Source of the DNA: Hellea sp042093735
GTDB lineage: Bacteria > Pseudomonadota > Alphaproteobacteria > Caulobacterales > Maricaulaceae
NCBI GenBank assembly: GCA_042093735.1
Contig: JBELEM010000019.1
Coordinates: forward strand, 1-37,940
Length of the DNA: 37,940 nt
Direction: 5' to 3'
Shown here: one piece after another, positions 8,519 through 16,701 of the stretch
Layout of the letters: each line of letters begins with the position of its first letter
Position numbering within the stretch: the stretch's first letter is position 1
The notes under the pieces: generated by a model
What the model saw: only the letters and a program-made list of their open reading frames with translations
Told to the model about the DNA's origin: nothing
Database searches by the model: none
Translations under genes and position numbers: made by a program

Positions 8519-9088
8519 ATGATTAAAGTTTTTAAAATACACTTAATAATTTGGGGGGGCTTGATGATAGCACCTTATGCCTTTGCGAGTGAAGTTGGCA
8601 AACAATATATTCAATCCGAAGACTCAAAAACAATGATACAAAAAAATTTAGAACTTGAAAATATACTTCGTGTTCCCCCAGAAAAAACACGAAGTGGGTT
8701 TGCTGTACCCAGGTATGTCAGCTTAAAGGTTGGCAAGGCAAATGGCAGGGTTGGGCCATCTACAAAGCATAAAATATTATGGCAGTATCGACGCAAGGGG
8801 CTTCCATTAATAGTTGTGGCTGAAACAGATACTTGGCGTAAGGTACGAGATATAAAAGGGGATGAAAGCTGGGTTCATAGGCCAGCATTATCTGGTATCA
8901 GAAATGTGATCACTACAGAAGAAGCAACTATTCACAAAAATGCTTCCGTTAATGCAGAAACCATAGCGTTAACAGAAAAAGATACTTTGCTACAACTAGA
9001 AGAGTGTAGAAAAAATTGGTGTAAAGTTAGTTATGAAAAAATTCAAGGCTGGATTCAACGCTCCGAAGTTTGGGGAGCAGCAGAATAA
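8519..9088 (+). CDS. Exported bacterial SH3-domain protein
   Basis: A 189-residue secreted protein with a hydrophobic N-terminal signal (LIIWGGLMIAPYAFA) and two consecutive SH3-like units. The first, at about residues 60-120, has LKVGKANGRVGPSTKHKILW and ESWVHRPAL; the second, about 125-187, ends in GWIQRSEVWG. Such domains usually bind peptidoglycan or cell-wall peptides in the periplasm. Two cysteines in LEECRKNWCKV could form a disulfide. It is divergent from the hydroxyacid dehydrogenase across about 100 bp. I do not recognise a named gene; the function is inferred from the domains. Confidence 0.8.
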   Translation: MIKVFKIHLIIWGGLMIAPYAFASEVGKQYIQSEDSKTMIQKNLELENILRVPPEKTRSGFAVPRYVSLKVGKANGRVGPSTKHKILWQYRRKGLPLIVVAETDTWRKVRDIKGDESWVHRPALSGIRNVITTEEATIHKNASVNAETIALTEKDTLLQLEECRKNWCKVSYEKIQGWIQRSEVWGAAE

Positions 9089-9182
9089 ATCAGGATAGTT
9101 TGAGTGGTTATCGGGATACATATACACTCTTGATGAAAATCGCCCATAATGCTTGAATACTTAGACTGAAGGAATTAACTTG

Positions 9183-10040
9183 ATGATGAACAAGATTATT
9201 ATCGCACGTAACAAATCTGAGCTAAATGCTGGTATTTCAAAATTCCGGGAAAATAATGAGACTATATCTCTTGTTCCGACAATGGGAGCTCTTCATGACG
9301 GTCACCTCAAACTTGTAAAACTAGCAAAACTAAAATCAGATAGAACAATAGTTTCAATTTACGTTAACCCAACTCAATTTGCGCCGGGCGAGGATTTTGA
9401 ATCATATCCTCGTTCCGAGAGTAATGATATAAATTTGCTCACTAACGAAAATGTCGATATTATTTATATTCCAAACCCTAAATCAATGTACGATGCACAC
9501 CATGCCACAAAAATTGTTGTAGGCGGTGTTGCTGAGGGACTGGAAACAGACCACCGGCCTACCTTTTTTGAAGGAGTCGCTCTAATAGTTACAAAATTAC
9601 TAAACAGAACACAGCCAGATTATGCAATATTTGGAGAAAAAGATTATCAACAGTTAGCAACTATTCGTCGCTTGGTTGATGATCTAGACATTCCTGTAAA
9701 AGTTATAGGAGCCGAAATAGCGAGAGATAATCATGGTCTGGCACTATCATCTAGAAATAAATACTTAGACCGAAATGGTTTAGCAATCGCCAGAAAACTG
9801 AATAAAATTATGATTTCATGTGCAGACAGCATGAGCAAAGGTACGAACGTTGACGAAGCCACTCAAACAGCAAAAGCTCAGTTATTAAAATCTGGATTTA
9901 GTTCAGTTGACTACATAGAAGTTAGAAGTCCTAATTCATTAACTATACTTGAAGGCGGAGTACTTTCTAGTCCTGCACGGCTTTTAGTAGCTGCGCACTG
10001 CCAAGATGTAAGATTAATAGATAATTATCCTATTAGTTAG
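9183..10040 (+). CDS. panC: Pantothenate synthetase
   Basis: Joins pantoate and beta-alanine with ATP to make pantothenate, the vitamin precursor of coenzyme A. The nucleotide-binding motif PTMGALHDGHL begins at residue 32, with H38 and H41 matching the HIGH-like pair. GEKDYQQL and LSSRNKYL, the other conserved active-site motifs, are present. At 285 residues it is full length. The start region reads TTG-ATG-ATG; the AAGGA at 9169-9173 is 9 nt from the ATG at 9183, which I prefer, though 9186 is also possible. panB is not in the window. It is convergent with the acetyltransferase gene. Confidence 0.96.
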   Translation: MMNKIIIARNKSELNAGISKFRENNETISLVPTMGALHDGHLKLVKLAKLKSDRTIVSIYVNPTQFAPGEDFESYPRSESNDINLLTNENVDIIYIPNPKSMYDAHHATKIVVGGVAEGLETDHRPTFFEGVALIVTKLLNRTQPDYAIFGEKDYQQLATIRRLVDDLDIPVKVIGAEIARDNHGLALSSRNKYLDRNGLAIARKLNKIMISCADSMSKGTNVDEATQTAKAQLLKSGFSSVDYIEVRSPNSLTILEGGVLSSPARLLVAAHCQDVRLIDNYPIS

Positions 10041-10070
10041 GTTCATAGAATAAATAGTTCATTAAATTAT

Positions 10071-10592
10071 TTAGATTGATTTTACCATTGTAAACATAGG
10101 TATCGGAACGGCACTAACGTCATTCCATGAACTTTCAACACTGTAACCACATTTTTCATAGAATTTACGGCCGGACAACGTGGCTGCCATCTCGAGTTGA
10201 TTAAAACCGAAATTTTTAGCAGATTTCTCAGCTTTTTTTAATATGATACTACCAACTCCCTGCCTAACATAATTGGGATGCGTATACATAGCTCTTATTC
10301 TGCCTCTATCTTTCTTTGGATCTAAAAGTTTTTTATCGCGATTTTTACTATGATTACCCCCGTAAAGAGTTGACCTCATAGACCACCCCCCGCAACCAAC
10401 CAGCGTGTCTTCTGTTTTTACGCAAAAATAAGTTTTATCTCTAATTAGTTGGGTATCTATTCCCATTATCGAAAATGAGGCCGTTATTTGCTCATCTGTT
10501 AAATATTCTTTTTGAAGCTCGCTAATGGACAGGTTCATTAGCTCTTTGATATCAATTTTATCACTCATATTTGCTAAACGCAGACGAAACAT
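10071..10592 (-). CDS. GNAT-family N-acetyltransferase
   Basis: A 173-residue acetyl-CoA-dependent acetyltransferase of unknown substrate. The acetyl-CoA site is visible as RAMYTHPNYVRQGVGSIILK, with the RQGVGS pyrophosphate loop, followed by MAATLSGRKFYEKCGY near the C-terminus. The open frame extends 25 codons further upstream to a TTG, but the domain starts at FRLRLANMSD and an AAAGG stands a suitable distance before the ATG at 10592, so I take that as the start. It is divergent from the TonB receptor and convergent with panC. No pathway is suggested by the neighbours. Confidence 0.82.
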   Translation of the reverse strand: MFRLRLANMSDKIDIKELMNLSISELQKEYLTDEQITASFSIMGIDTQLIRDKTYFCVKTEDTLVGCGGWSMRSTLYGGNHSKNRDKKLLDPKKDRGRIRAMYTHPNYVRQGVGSIILKKAEKSAKNFGFNQLEMAATLSGRKFYEKCGYSVESSWNDVSAVPIPMFTMVKSI

Positions 10593-10729
10593 GTTAACAA
10601 AACCTTTACATTTTCTTGAATTATTCCAGCAAATTTTATGGATTTTAATGAAAAAAGAATTATCCAAGCCTAAACAGTGTCATATTTATCACTGCAGTCA
10701 ATCAAATTCGACATTTAACATCTAAAAGC

Positions 10730-10793
10730 TTGAATGAAAGCTTACAAAAAACTAGTTATCGCCCTTGATCGTATTTGGTCTTTAGTTTGCTAT
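10730..10793 (+). promoter_or_regulatory. Candidate promoters of the TonB-dependent receptor
   Basis: Two sigma70-like arrangements lie before the receptor gene: TTGAAT (10730-10735), 17 bp, TAGTTA (10753-10758), and TTGATC (10765-10770), 17 bp, TGCTAT (10788-10793). The second would give a very short leader beginning near the AAAGGA ribosome binding site. Which is used cannot be told from the sequence. Confidence 0.35.
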
Positions 10794-10809
10794 TATTTAA
10801 AGGATACAC

Positions 10810-13503
10810 ATGCAACGTTTTTCATTAAAATCCGCGTTAGCTCTTTCGGCTTCAGCCGCAATGCTAGCAGGTGCTATGGCCGTTCCGGCTTATTCACAAT
10901 CATCAGATGGTATTTCTGCCGAAGATGAAGTAGTTTCAATTGGTACACGTAGAAAAGCTCGCTCAGCTGCTGATACACCAGCACCTGTAGACGTTATTTC
11001 AGGTGCTGAGTTCACCCAGAACGCAGCAAATGATGTTCAAGACTTACTTCGTACATCAGTTCCATCGTACAATGTTAATACGCAGCCAATTTCAGATGCT
11101 GCATCAATCGTTCGTCCAGCTAACCTTCGCGGACTATCACCAGATAATACACTTGTACTAGTTAACGGCAAACGTCGTCATCGTGGTGCTGTAATTTCCT
11201 TTTTGGGCGGTGGTATTGCTGATGGCGCTCAAGGCGTTGACGTTTCCTCCCTTCCTTCAATCGGGTTAAAGCAAGTTCAAATCTTACGTGACGGTGCGTC
11301 ATCTCAGTATGGTTCTGACGCGATCGCTGGTGTTATCGGATTTGATTTAAAAGACTCATCAGAAGGTGGATCTTTAGAAGTTAAGTACGGCTCAACATAC
11401 GAAGGTGACGGAGACACATATTCAATCGCTGGTAACGTAGGTTTACCTCTTGGTGATAATGGCTTCATCAATATTTCTGGTGAATATGGCGATACCAACG
11501 GTACTGTCCGTGCAGCCCCGCGTAATGACGTAACTGCTCTTGTTGCAGCCGGCAACACAGCAGCTGGCGACAACCTTACAATTAACAGCTACACAGATGA
11601 GTTTACTCAATATTGGGGTCAACCTGATGTTGAAGATGATATCAAGTTAGCATTCAACAGCGGCATGGAACTTAACGCAAATACTGAGCTTTATGCTTTT
11701 GGTACATATGCTGAGAGAACAACTACTGGTGGTTTCTTCTATCGTAATCCTACCAACCGCGGCGGTGTATATCGCGGCGATCTAGTTGACGCTACTACAG
11801 GGGCTCTTGATCCAATCAACGGTGTTGCATCAATTCGTGTTGGTGACTTAGATGGACTTGGCGCTGGCGGATCATGTCCTGCTGGTATTCCACTAGATGG
11901 GCTTCTTCCAGATCCAACAGTGTTGGCTCAAGTAGTTGCAGATGATAACTGTTTCTCATTCGTAGAGGCTATTCCTGGAGGATTTGTTCCTCGTTTTGGT
12001 GGTGATCTACGTGATATGGGTATAAGTGCTGGTGTTCGTGGTGACATGGATCTAGGAAATGGTCTTTCTTATGATTTATCTGTGACACACGGAACGTCCA
12101 AAGTAGAATTCTTCATCACAAACACAGTGAATGCTTCATTGGGACCAATAGCTGGTTCAGGAAATAGAGAAGTTGTTCGTGATTTCATCCCTGGTGGTCA
12201 AGAGCAAATCGAGACAGTTGTGAATGCTGACTTCGGTTACTCAGTACCAATGGCCGAGTGGGCGTCAGACCTAAATATTGGTTTTGGTGGTGAATATCGT
12301 AAAGAAACTTTCGACCTATTCGCTGGCGGACCAAACTCATATGCTTTAGGTCCTTTAGCTGATCAAGGTTTCTCATCTAGCTCAAATGGTTTTGGTGGAT
12401 TTCCTAACAGCTCATCTAACTCACAAGATGCATTCGCAGGATATGTGGATTTAGAGGGTGACATTACAGACGCTCTTACATTAGGCGCTGCAGTACGTTA
12501 CGAAGATTATTCTAACTTTGGTGACACTTTGAACTACAAGGTGGCAGCATTATATAAAGTAAATGATAATGTTCGTCTTCGTGGTACATACTCTACAGGC
12601 TTCCACGCACCAACAGGTGGTCAGGCTAACATCACAAACGTTACTACTCAAAACGTGAATGGTCAGCTTGTCGACCAAGGAACACTTCCTTTGAATACAG
12701 CAGCTGGTCAATTAGCAGCAGACTTTATTCAATCAACCACTGGTGAACGTCCAACACTTACTGCTGAAGATGCTCGTAACATCTCTTTAGGAATGGCCTT
12801 CAACACAGGCGGTATTAATTGGACAGTGGATTACTTTAATATTGATGTTAAAGATCGTGTTGCATTAGGCGCAAATGTTGACTTCTTGGATGCTCTTCAG
12901 GCCGCTGGTGCAACTGCTGGAACTATCGGTGGTGCCTTAACAGAACTCGACGCTGCTGGAACAATAAACCGTACAGACTTCGTAGGTCTTGATGATTTAG
13001 CTCAGTTCCGTTTCTTCTCAAATGCATTTGATACGAGGACTCAAGGTATCGACATCAAAGGTGACTACAACTTTGAGATGGCAGGTGGCGACTCTACAAT
13101 TATAGTTGCTGCTAACTGGACAGACACAGAGGTTACCCGCCAGGGCCCAATCTCAGCTGGTCGCGTACAGTCACTTGAAGACCTTCTACCGAACGTAAAA
13201 GGTTCAGCAACACTTCTACATTCAAAAGGAATATGGAATGGTATGCTACGTGCGAACTATTATGGTAAGTGGGATGACACTGGTAACGGCGTAGACGGCG
13301 TTAGCTCAGAAATTATGATCGATGCAGAAATCGGTGCTGAAGTTTATGAGGGTGTTGAACTTATGATTGGTGCAAATAACATCTTTGATAACTACCCTGA
13401 TGAAAATCCAGGAAAAGGTGGCTCAGGTCAACTTTATCCTGAAGCTTCACCTACTGGTTTTGCTGGTGGTCAATACTACATCAAAGCTCGCTACACATTC
13501 TAA
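10810..13503 (+). CDS. TonB-dependent outer membrane receptor
   Basis: A ligand-gated outer membrane channel of 897 residues driven by TonB-ExbBD. The signal peptide ends near residue 29 (AVPAYS), followed by a TonB box-like EDEVVSIGTR (38-47). The plug domain spans about 50-170, with VLVNGKRRHRG and QILRDGASSQYGSDAIAGVI. The rest is a beta-barrel ending in YYIKARYTF, a terminal aromatic that fits BAM-dependent assembly. C356 and C381 probably close a disulfide loop outside the cell. Codons are strongly biased (CGT for Arg, GGT for Gly, GCT for Ala), unlike its neighbours, implying high expression. AAAGGA precedes the ATG and a strong terminator follows. The ligand is unknown; no siderophore or B12 gene is nearby. 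Confidence 0.95.
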   Translation: MQRFSLKSALALSASAAMLAGAMAVPAYSQSSDGISAEDEVVSIGTRRKARSAADTPAPVDVISGAEFTQNAANDVQDLLRTSVPSYNVNTQPISDAASIVRPANLRGLSPDNTLVLVNGKRRHRGAVISFLGGGIADGAQGVDVSSLPSIGLKQVQILRDGASSQYGSDAIAGVIGFDLKDSSEGGSLEVKYGSTYEGDGDTYSIAGNVGLPLGDNGFINISGEYGDTNGTVRAAPRNDVTALVAAGNTAAGDNLTINSYTDEFTQYWGQPDVEDDIKLAFNSGMELNANTELYAFGTYAERTTTGGFFYRNPTNRGGVYRGDLVDATTGALDPINGVASIRVGDLDGLGAGGSCPAGIPLDGLLPDPTVLAQVVADDNCFSFVEAIPGGFVPRFGGDLRDMGISAGVRGDMDLGNGLSYDLSVTHGTSKVEFFITNTVNASLGPIAGSGNREVVRDFIPGGQEQIETVVNADFGYSVPMAEWASDLNIGFGGEYRKETFDLFAGGPNSYALGPLADQGFSSSSNGFGGFPNSSSNSQDAFAGYVDLEGDITDALTLGAAVRYEDYSNFGDTLNYKVAALYKVNDNVRLRGTYSTGFHAPTGGQANITNVTTQNVNGQLVDQGTLPLNTAAGQLAADFIQSTTGERPTLTAEDARNISLGMAFNTGGINWTVDYFNIDVKDRVALGANVDFLDALQAAGATAGTIGGALTELDAAGTINRTDFVGLDDLAQFRFFSNAFDTRTQGIDIKGDYNFEMAGGDSTIIVAANWTDTEVTRQGPISAGRVQSLEDLLPNVKGSATLLHSKGIWNGMLRANYYGKWDDTGNGVDGVSSEIMIDAEIGAEVYEGVELMIGANNIFDNYPDENPGKGGSGQLYPEASPTGFAGGQYYIKARYTF

Positions 13504-13524
13504 GTTAGCAAGCATAAAAAACTT

Positions 13525-13555
13525 AAGCCTTGGTTTCGACCAAGGCTTTTTTTTT
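13525..13555. terminator. Bidirectional rho-independent terminator
   Basis: A perfect 10-bp stem (AAGCCTTGGT / ACCAAGGCTT) with a TTCG loop is followed by a run of nine T, 21 bp after the receptor stop. On the minus strand the same stem is followed by AAG and six T, so it can also end the DUF1489/mgtE transcript arriving from the other side. Confidence 0.93.
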
Positions 13556-13587
13556 GGGTACAACGCAGGAGCTTAAGTAATATATTT

Positions 13588-14022
13588 TCACCAAACTCCT
13601 AGACTTAATAGTTTAGCCCTTAATTCAGGAGGCATAATAATAGATTGCTTATCAGCGCTTATATCTATTGGAGCATCCTCAGTTTTCAAATAACGCCACC
13701 CTTGAAAAGCGCGCCTAGGACTTGGGTTTACGAGAATTATTTTAGGTTTCATGAGTATAGAACATGCACGTCTCCCGTCTCTTGTTTTTGTTTCCTCCAG
13801 TGCAACAATTTCATTTCTACATTGGATAAAACCTTTTATTACCCAGTAGATGGAACCCCCCTGTAATAATTCTTCTTTATTTTTTGGGAACATACGTGTT
13901 CGATGCTCGTGATGCGGAGAAAGTCCTCGCTGAACCCTTCGACGGACAACTAATTTTTGCCAATCTCTGAGAGTTGAAACAGTCTCAGATCCAACAGATA
14001 ATTTTTGTAAATGTATTGTCAT
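13588..14022 (-). CDS. DUF1489 family protein
   Basis: A 144-residue protein of unknown function, a family found essentially in Alphaproteobacteria. Recognisable conserved stretches are HHEHRTRMFPKNKEELL, GGSIYWVIKGFIQCR and RRAFQGWRYLKTEDAP. There is no signal peptide or membrane segment, so it is probably cytoplasmic. It starts 48 bp after the mgtE stop on the same strand and is likely co-transcribed with it; its 3' end faces the bidirectional terminator. I assign only the family, not a function. Confidence 0.85.
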   Translation of the reverse strand: MTIHLQKLSVGSETVSTLRDWQKLVVRRRVQRGLSPHHEHRTRMFPKNKEELLQGGSIYWVIKGFIQCRNEIVALEETKTRDGRRACSILMKPKIILVNPSPRRAFQGWRYLKTEDAPIDISADKQSIIMPPELRAKLLSLGVW

Positions 14023-14070
14023 AATGTAAATACGTATGAATATTAGTTAATGATGACCTTAAATTTTTCT

Positions 14071-15429
14071 CTAAATTAATATAAAAACAGCCAATCCTAA
14101 AAATACAAAAAAGCCTATTATATCTGTGACCGTAGTGACAAATACTGACGATGACACTGCGGGGTCAGCACCAAATTTTTTGAAACCCAAAGGGACTAAT
14201 ATACCCGCAAGTCCAGCGAATAAATGATTAATTATCATAGCAACAAAAGCAACTACGGAGAGTTTTAAATCTTGAAACCAGATATAAGAAATCAAAGCCA
14301 GGGAAAATGCAAAAATAAAACCTATTATTATAGCAGCAATGGCTTCACGTTGGACTGAACGCCAAGCAGTTTGACTCGTTAAGTCTTTTTCAGTTAAATT
14401 TCTAACTGCTACCGTAAGAGCCTGAGTTCCAGCATTCCCTCCCATTGAAGCAACTATTGGCATCAGAATAGCTAGAGCCACAATTTGAGTTATTGCATAA
14501 TCAAATTGAGCTATGACTATTGAAGCCAGTATTGATGTTGCTAAATTTATAAATAACCAAGGTGCACGGGCTCGGACAATATCAACAGCTGTATCCGTTA
14601 AACTTGCTTCACTAACTCCGGCTAGTGCGAGGATATCCTCTTTATTTTCATTTTGAATAATTTCAATAATATCATCAACAGTCATAATTCCTGCTAGTCT
14701 TTGATCATCATCTACAACAGGCGCTGAGATTAAATTATATTTTTCAAATAAATATGCGGCCTCTTCTTGGTCCATACTTTGAGTTATTTTCACTATCGAA
14801 CTATTCATGATGTCACTTAAAGAAATATCTCTTGATGACTTCATAATTGTAGAAAGAGGCACGTAACCGATAGGTATAAAATGAGTATCTATGACCCATA
14901 TATTAAAAAATAAATCCGGTAACTCCCTTCCATCTTCTCGCATGTGATCTATAGTATCACCCACAGTCCAAAATGGTGGAGCTGCAACAAACTCACGTTG
15001 CATCAGTCGACCAATAGTCTCTTCATCAAACCTTAATGAAGCTTCTATTGTAGCTCGCTCATAAGGCTCTAGAGCTTTAAATACCTCTTCACGTTGAGCT
15101 TCTTCCATTTCTTCAATAATTTGTGTCGCATCATCATTATCAAGCTCAGTAATAGCTGATGCTAACTTTGTTGAGGGCAATAATGGTAAAATATCTTCAA
15201 CTATTTCATCTTCTAACTCTGCTAAAACATCTGCTGATATGAGCTTTGGAGCTGCCTGAATCAGGGTTTCGCGTTGTTCAGATGTTAATTGCTCAAATTG
15301 GTCAGAGAAATCTGCAGGATGAAGTAAGGTTAATTGGCTTTCTAAATTAATTTTATTCAACCGCTCTAGAGCTAATAATATTTTATTTTCAGAATTATCG
15401 GTAGGTAGTATTTTATTAGATTTCTCCAT
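14071..15429 (-). CDS. mgtE: Magnesium transporter MgtE
   Basis: A magnesium-gated Mg2+ channel of the inner membrane, 452 residues. The cytoplasmic helical N-domain (about 20-125, with HPADFSDQFEQL) is followed by a CBS pair (about 125-255, with APVVDDDQRLAGIMTVDDII). The C-terminal part has about five membrane segments and the pore motifs PIVASMGGNAGTQALTV and DPAVSSSVFVTTVTDIIGF. A longer frame reaches a TTG at 15447, but a full AGGAGG at 15435-15440 stands 5 nt before the ATG at 15429, fixing the start there. It probably forms an operon with DUF1489. The leader before the divergent peptidase gene is too short for an M-box riboswitch. Confidence 0.95.
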   Translation of the reverse strand: MEKSNKILPTDNSENKILLALERLNKINLESQLTLLHPADFSDQFEQLTSEQRETLIQAAPKLISADVLAELEDEIVEDILPLLPSTKLASAITELDNDDATQIIEEMEEAQREEVFKALEPYERATIEASLRFDEETIGRLMQREFVAAPPFWTVGDTIDHMREDGRELPDLFFNIWVIDTHFIPIGYVPLSTIMKSSRDISLSDIMNSSIVKITQSMDQEEAAYLFEKYNLISAPVVDDDQRLAGIMTVDDIIEIIQNENKEDILALAGVSEASLTDTAVDIVRARAPWLFINLATSILASIVIAQFDYAITQIVALAILMPIVASMGGNAGTQALTVAVRNLTEKDLTSQTAWRSVQREAIAAIIIGFIFAFSLALISYIWFQDLKLSVVAFVAMIINHLFAGLAGILVPLGFKKFGADPAVSSSVFVTTVTDIIGFFVFLGLAVFILI

Positions 15430-15434
15430 TACTT

Positions 15435-15440
15435 CCTCCT
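15435..15440 (-). promoter_or_regulatory. Strong Shine-Dalgarno fixing the mgtE start
   Basis: A complete AGGAGG read on the minus strand, 5 nt before the ATG at 15429. It lies inside the longer alternative frame and so argues against the upstream TTG at 15447. Confidence 0.85.
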
Positions 15441-15514
15441 CAAGCAATTCTAAAATTAAGGTTTACATACATTCTAATTCTTGCTTACTTTATGCTTAAA
15501 GGTCAATAAAGCAT

Positions 15515-15973
15515 ATGGAATTTAAGCATATAATGATCGTAGCGAGTTTTGTACTGATAATATTTCTGATAATATTAAGCTGGATTGATTATAAAACTCA
15601 CCGTCTTCCTAATAAACTTACCTTCCCACTAATGCTTTTTGGCTTAATCAACGGATATGTAACAAATAAAGTCATTGAAAGTTTTATTGGTCTAACTCTT
15701 GGTTATTTAGTATTTTTTAGCTTAGAACATTTTTATAAAATCATAAAAAATAAGGACGCTATAGGCCGTGGTGATGCAAAGCTTTTAGCTGTTGGAGGCG
15801 CATGGTGCGGATGGATTAGTCTACCATACATAATATTGATAGCCAGTAGTACCGGTTTAATAGCTGTTTTATTTTTTAAAAAATATTTATTCAAATCAAA
15901 TGGCCATATCCCATTTGGTCCTTTTTTATCATTGGGAATAACTTTGGTCTGGATCACGAATGCTTACGCCTGA
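15515..15973 (+). CDS. Type 4 prepilin-like peptidase (A24), catalytic domain only
   Basis: An inner-membrane aspartyl peptidase that cleaves the leader of prepilin-like proteins. Both catalytic aspartates are present: D25 in SWIDYKTHRLPN and D87 in GRGDAKLLA. HIPFGPFLSLG near the C-terminus is typical of PilD/GspO enzymes. At 152 residues, with about five or six membrane segments, it lacks the N-terminal methyltransferase domain of full-length PilD, as in TadV/CpaA-size enzymes. It converges with gspN (19-bp gap), so processing of T2SS pseudopilins is the likely role, although a Tad/Flp pilus elsewhere in the genome could also be served. Confidence 0.88.
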   Translation: MEFKHIMIVASFVLIIFLIILSWIDYKTHRLPNKLTFPLMLFGLINGYVTNKVIESFIGLTLGYLVFFSLEHFYKIIKNKDAIGRGDAKLLAVGGAWCGWISLPYIILIASSTGLIAVLFFKKYLFKSNGHIPFGPFLSLGITLVWITNAYA

Positions 15974-15991
15974 TAGCGCTAATTATATATT

Positions 15992-16699
15992 TTAAAGCCA
16001 TGTCCCCTGCTCAGACAATTTATAATCAGAGCCTACTCTCTCAAACCCAAATAGTGGTAAAACCAAATCCGCATATGGATCTAAAGTTTCAACCTGTACT
16101 TTAAGGCTATAATTACCATTAAGTGACAATCTAATATCAGCAGTTATAGTTTGATTATCTTCTTTACCGATTAAACGAGAAACAATTTCACCGTTATCAC
16201 ATGTGACTTGGCCTGATAGCAAGGGTCCAACCCAGTTCCATTTTATAGCATTTTTCATTAAAAAGTTAGTAGAAAAATCTCCACTAGAGGATATGCAAAC
16301 TTGGTCCTCCCATAAAAATTCGTCAAAGTTTATTTTAACTTCCCCTTTAAGGCCCTTAAGTCTTCCATCACGTGAGGGAAGTTTAGACATTTGCCCAACA
16401 AAATTAATATTTTTAAATTGAGTTTGTGATGCATCTCCAGAAATAGTCATTGAAGGAGAAATTGTCTTAAACGAAAGTGGTAAGGTATTTTCTAAATAAT
16501 TTTTTATATCAAGCTTGATATGTACATTTCCTATATCTCGTAAGTTCCACAAATGGCCTTCCCATATAGTTCCAGACGCATCTATTTTTTCAAAACCATA
16601 TTTTTGAATAACTCCATTAGCACACCAGGCTAATGGCATATGCAATACAAGAGCAAACATACACCCAAGAAAAGCAAATAATATATATAGCTTATGCAT
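15992..16699 (-). CDS. gspN: Type II secretion system protein N
   Basis: A 235-residue T2SS accessory protein anchored by one N-terminal membrane segment (LYILFAFLGCMFALVLHMPL) with the rest in the periplasm. The family-typical features are the ASGTIWEGHLWNLRD stretch near residues 41-55 and a beta-rich body with WNWVGPLLSGQV. Similarity is modest, but its position 2 bp after the gspD stop makes the assignment convincing. GspN's precise role is unclear even in studied systems. The order gspC-gspD-gspN differs from classical operons, where gspN sits at the far end. Confidence 0.82.
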   Translation of the reverse strand: MHKLYILFAFLGCMFALVLHMPLAWCANGVIQKYGFEKIDASGTIWEGHLWNLRDIGNVHIKLDIKNYLENTLPLSFKTISPSMTISGDASQTQFKNINFVGQMSKLPSRDGRLKGLKGEVKINFDEFLWEDQVCISSSGDFSTNFLMKNAIKWNWVGPLLSGQVTCDNGEIVSRLIGKEDNQTITADIRLSLNGNYSLKVQVETLDPYADLVLPLFGFERVGSDYKLSEQGTWL

Positions 16700-16701
16700 A
16701 A

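Noticed and set aside
10810..13503. Horizontal acquisition of the TonB receptor, from its different codon use
   Set aside because: The bias matches that of the ribosomal protein genes in the same window, so high expression explains it better; no mobile element or repeats flank it.
13645..13866. Plus-strand frame opposite DUF1489
   Set aside because: It is a shadow of the conserved minus-strand family gene, with no family match of its own.
15430..15514. Magnesium riboswitch (M-box) before mgtE
   Set aside because: The gap to the divergent peptidase gene is only 85 bp and shows no long leader structure; too short for an M-box.
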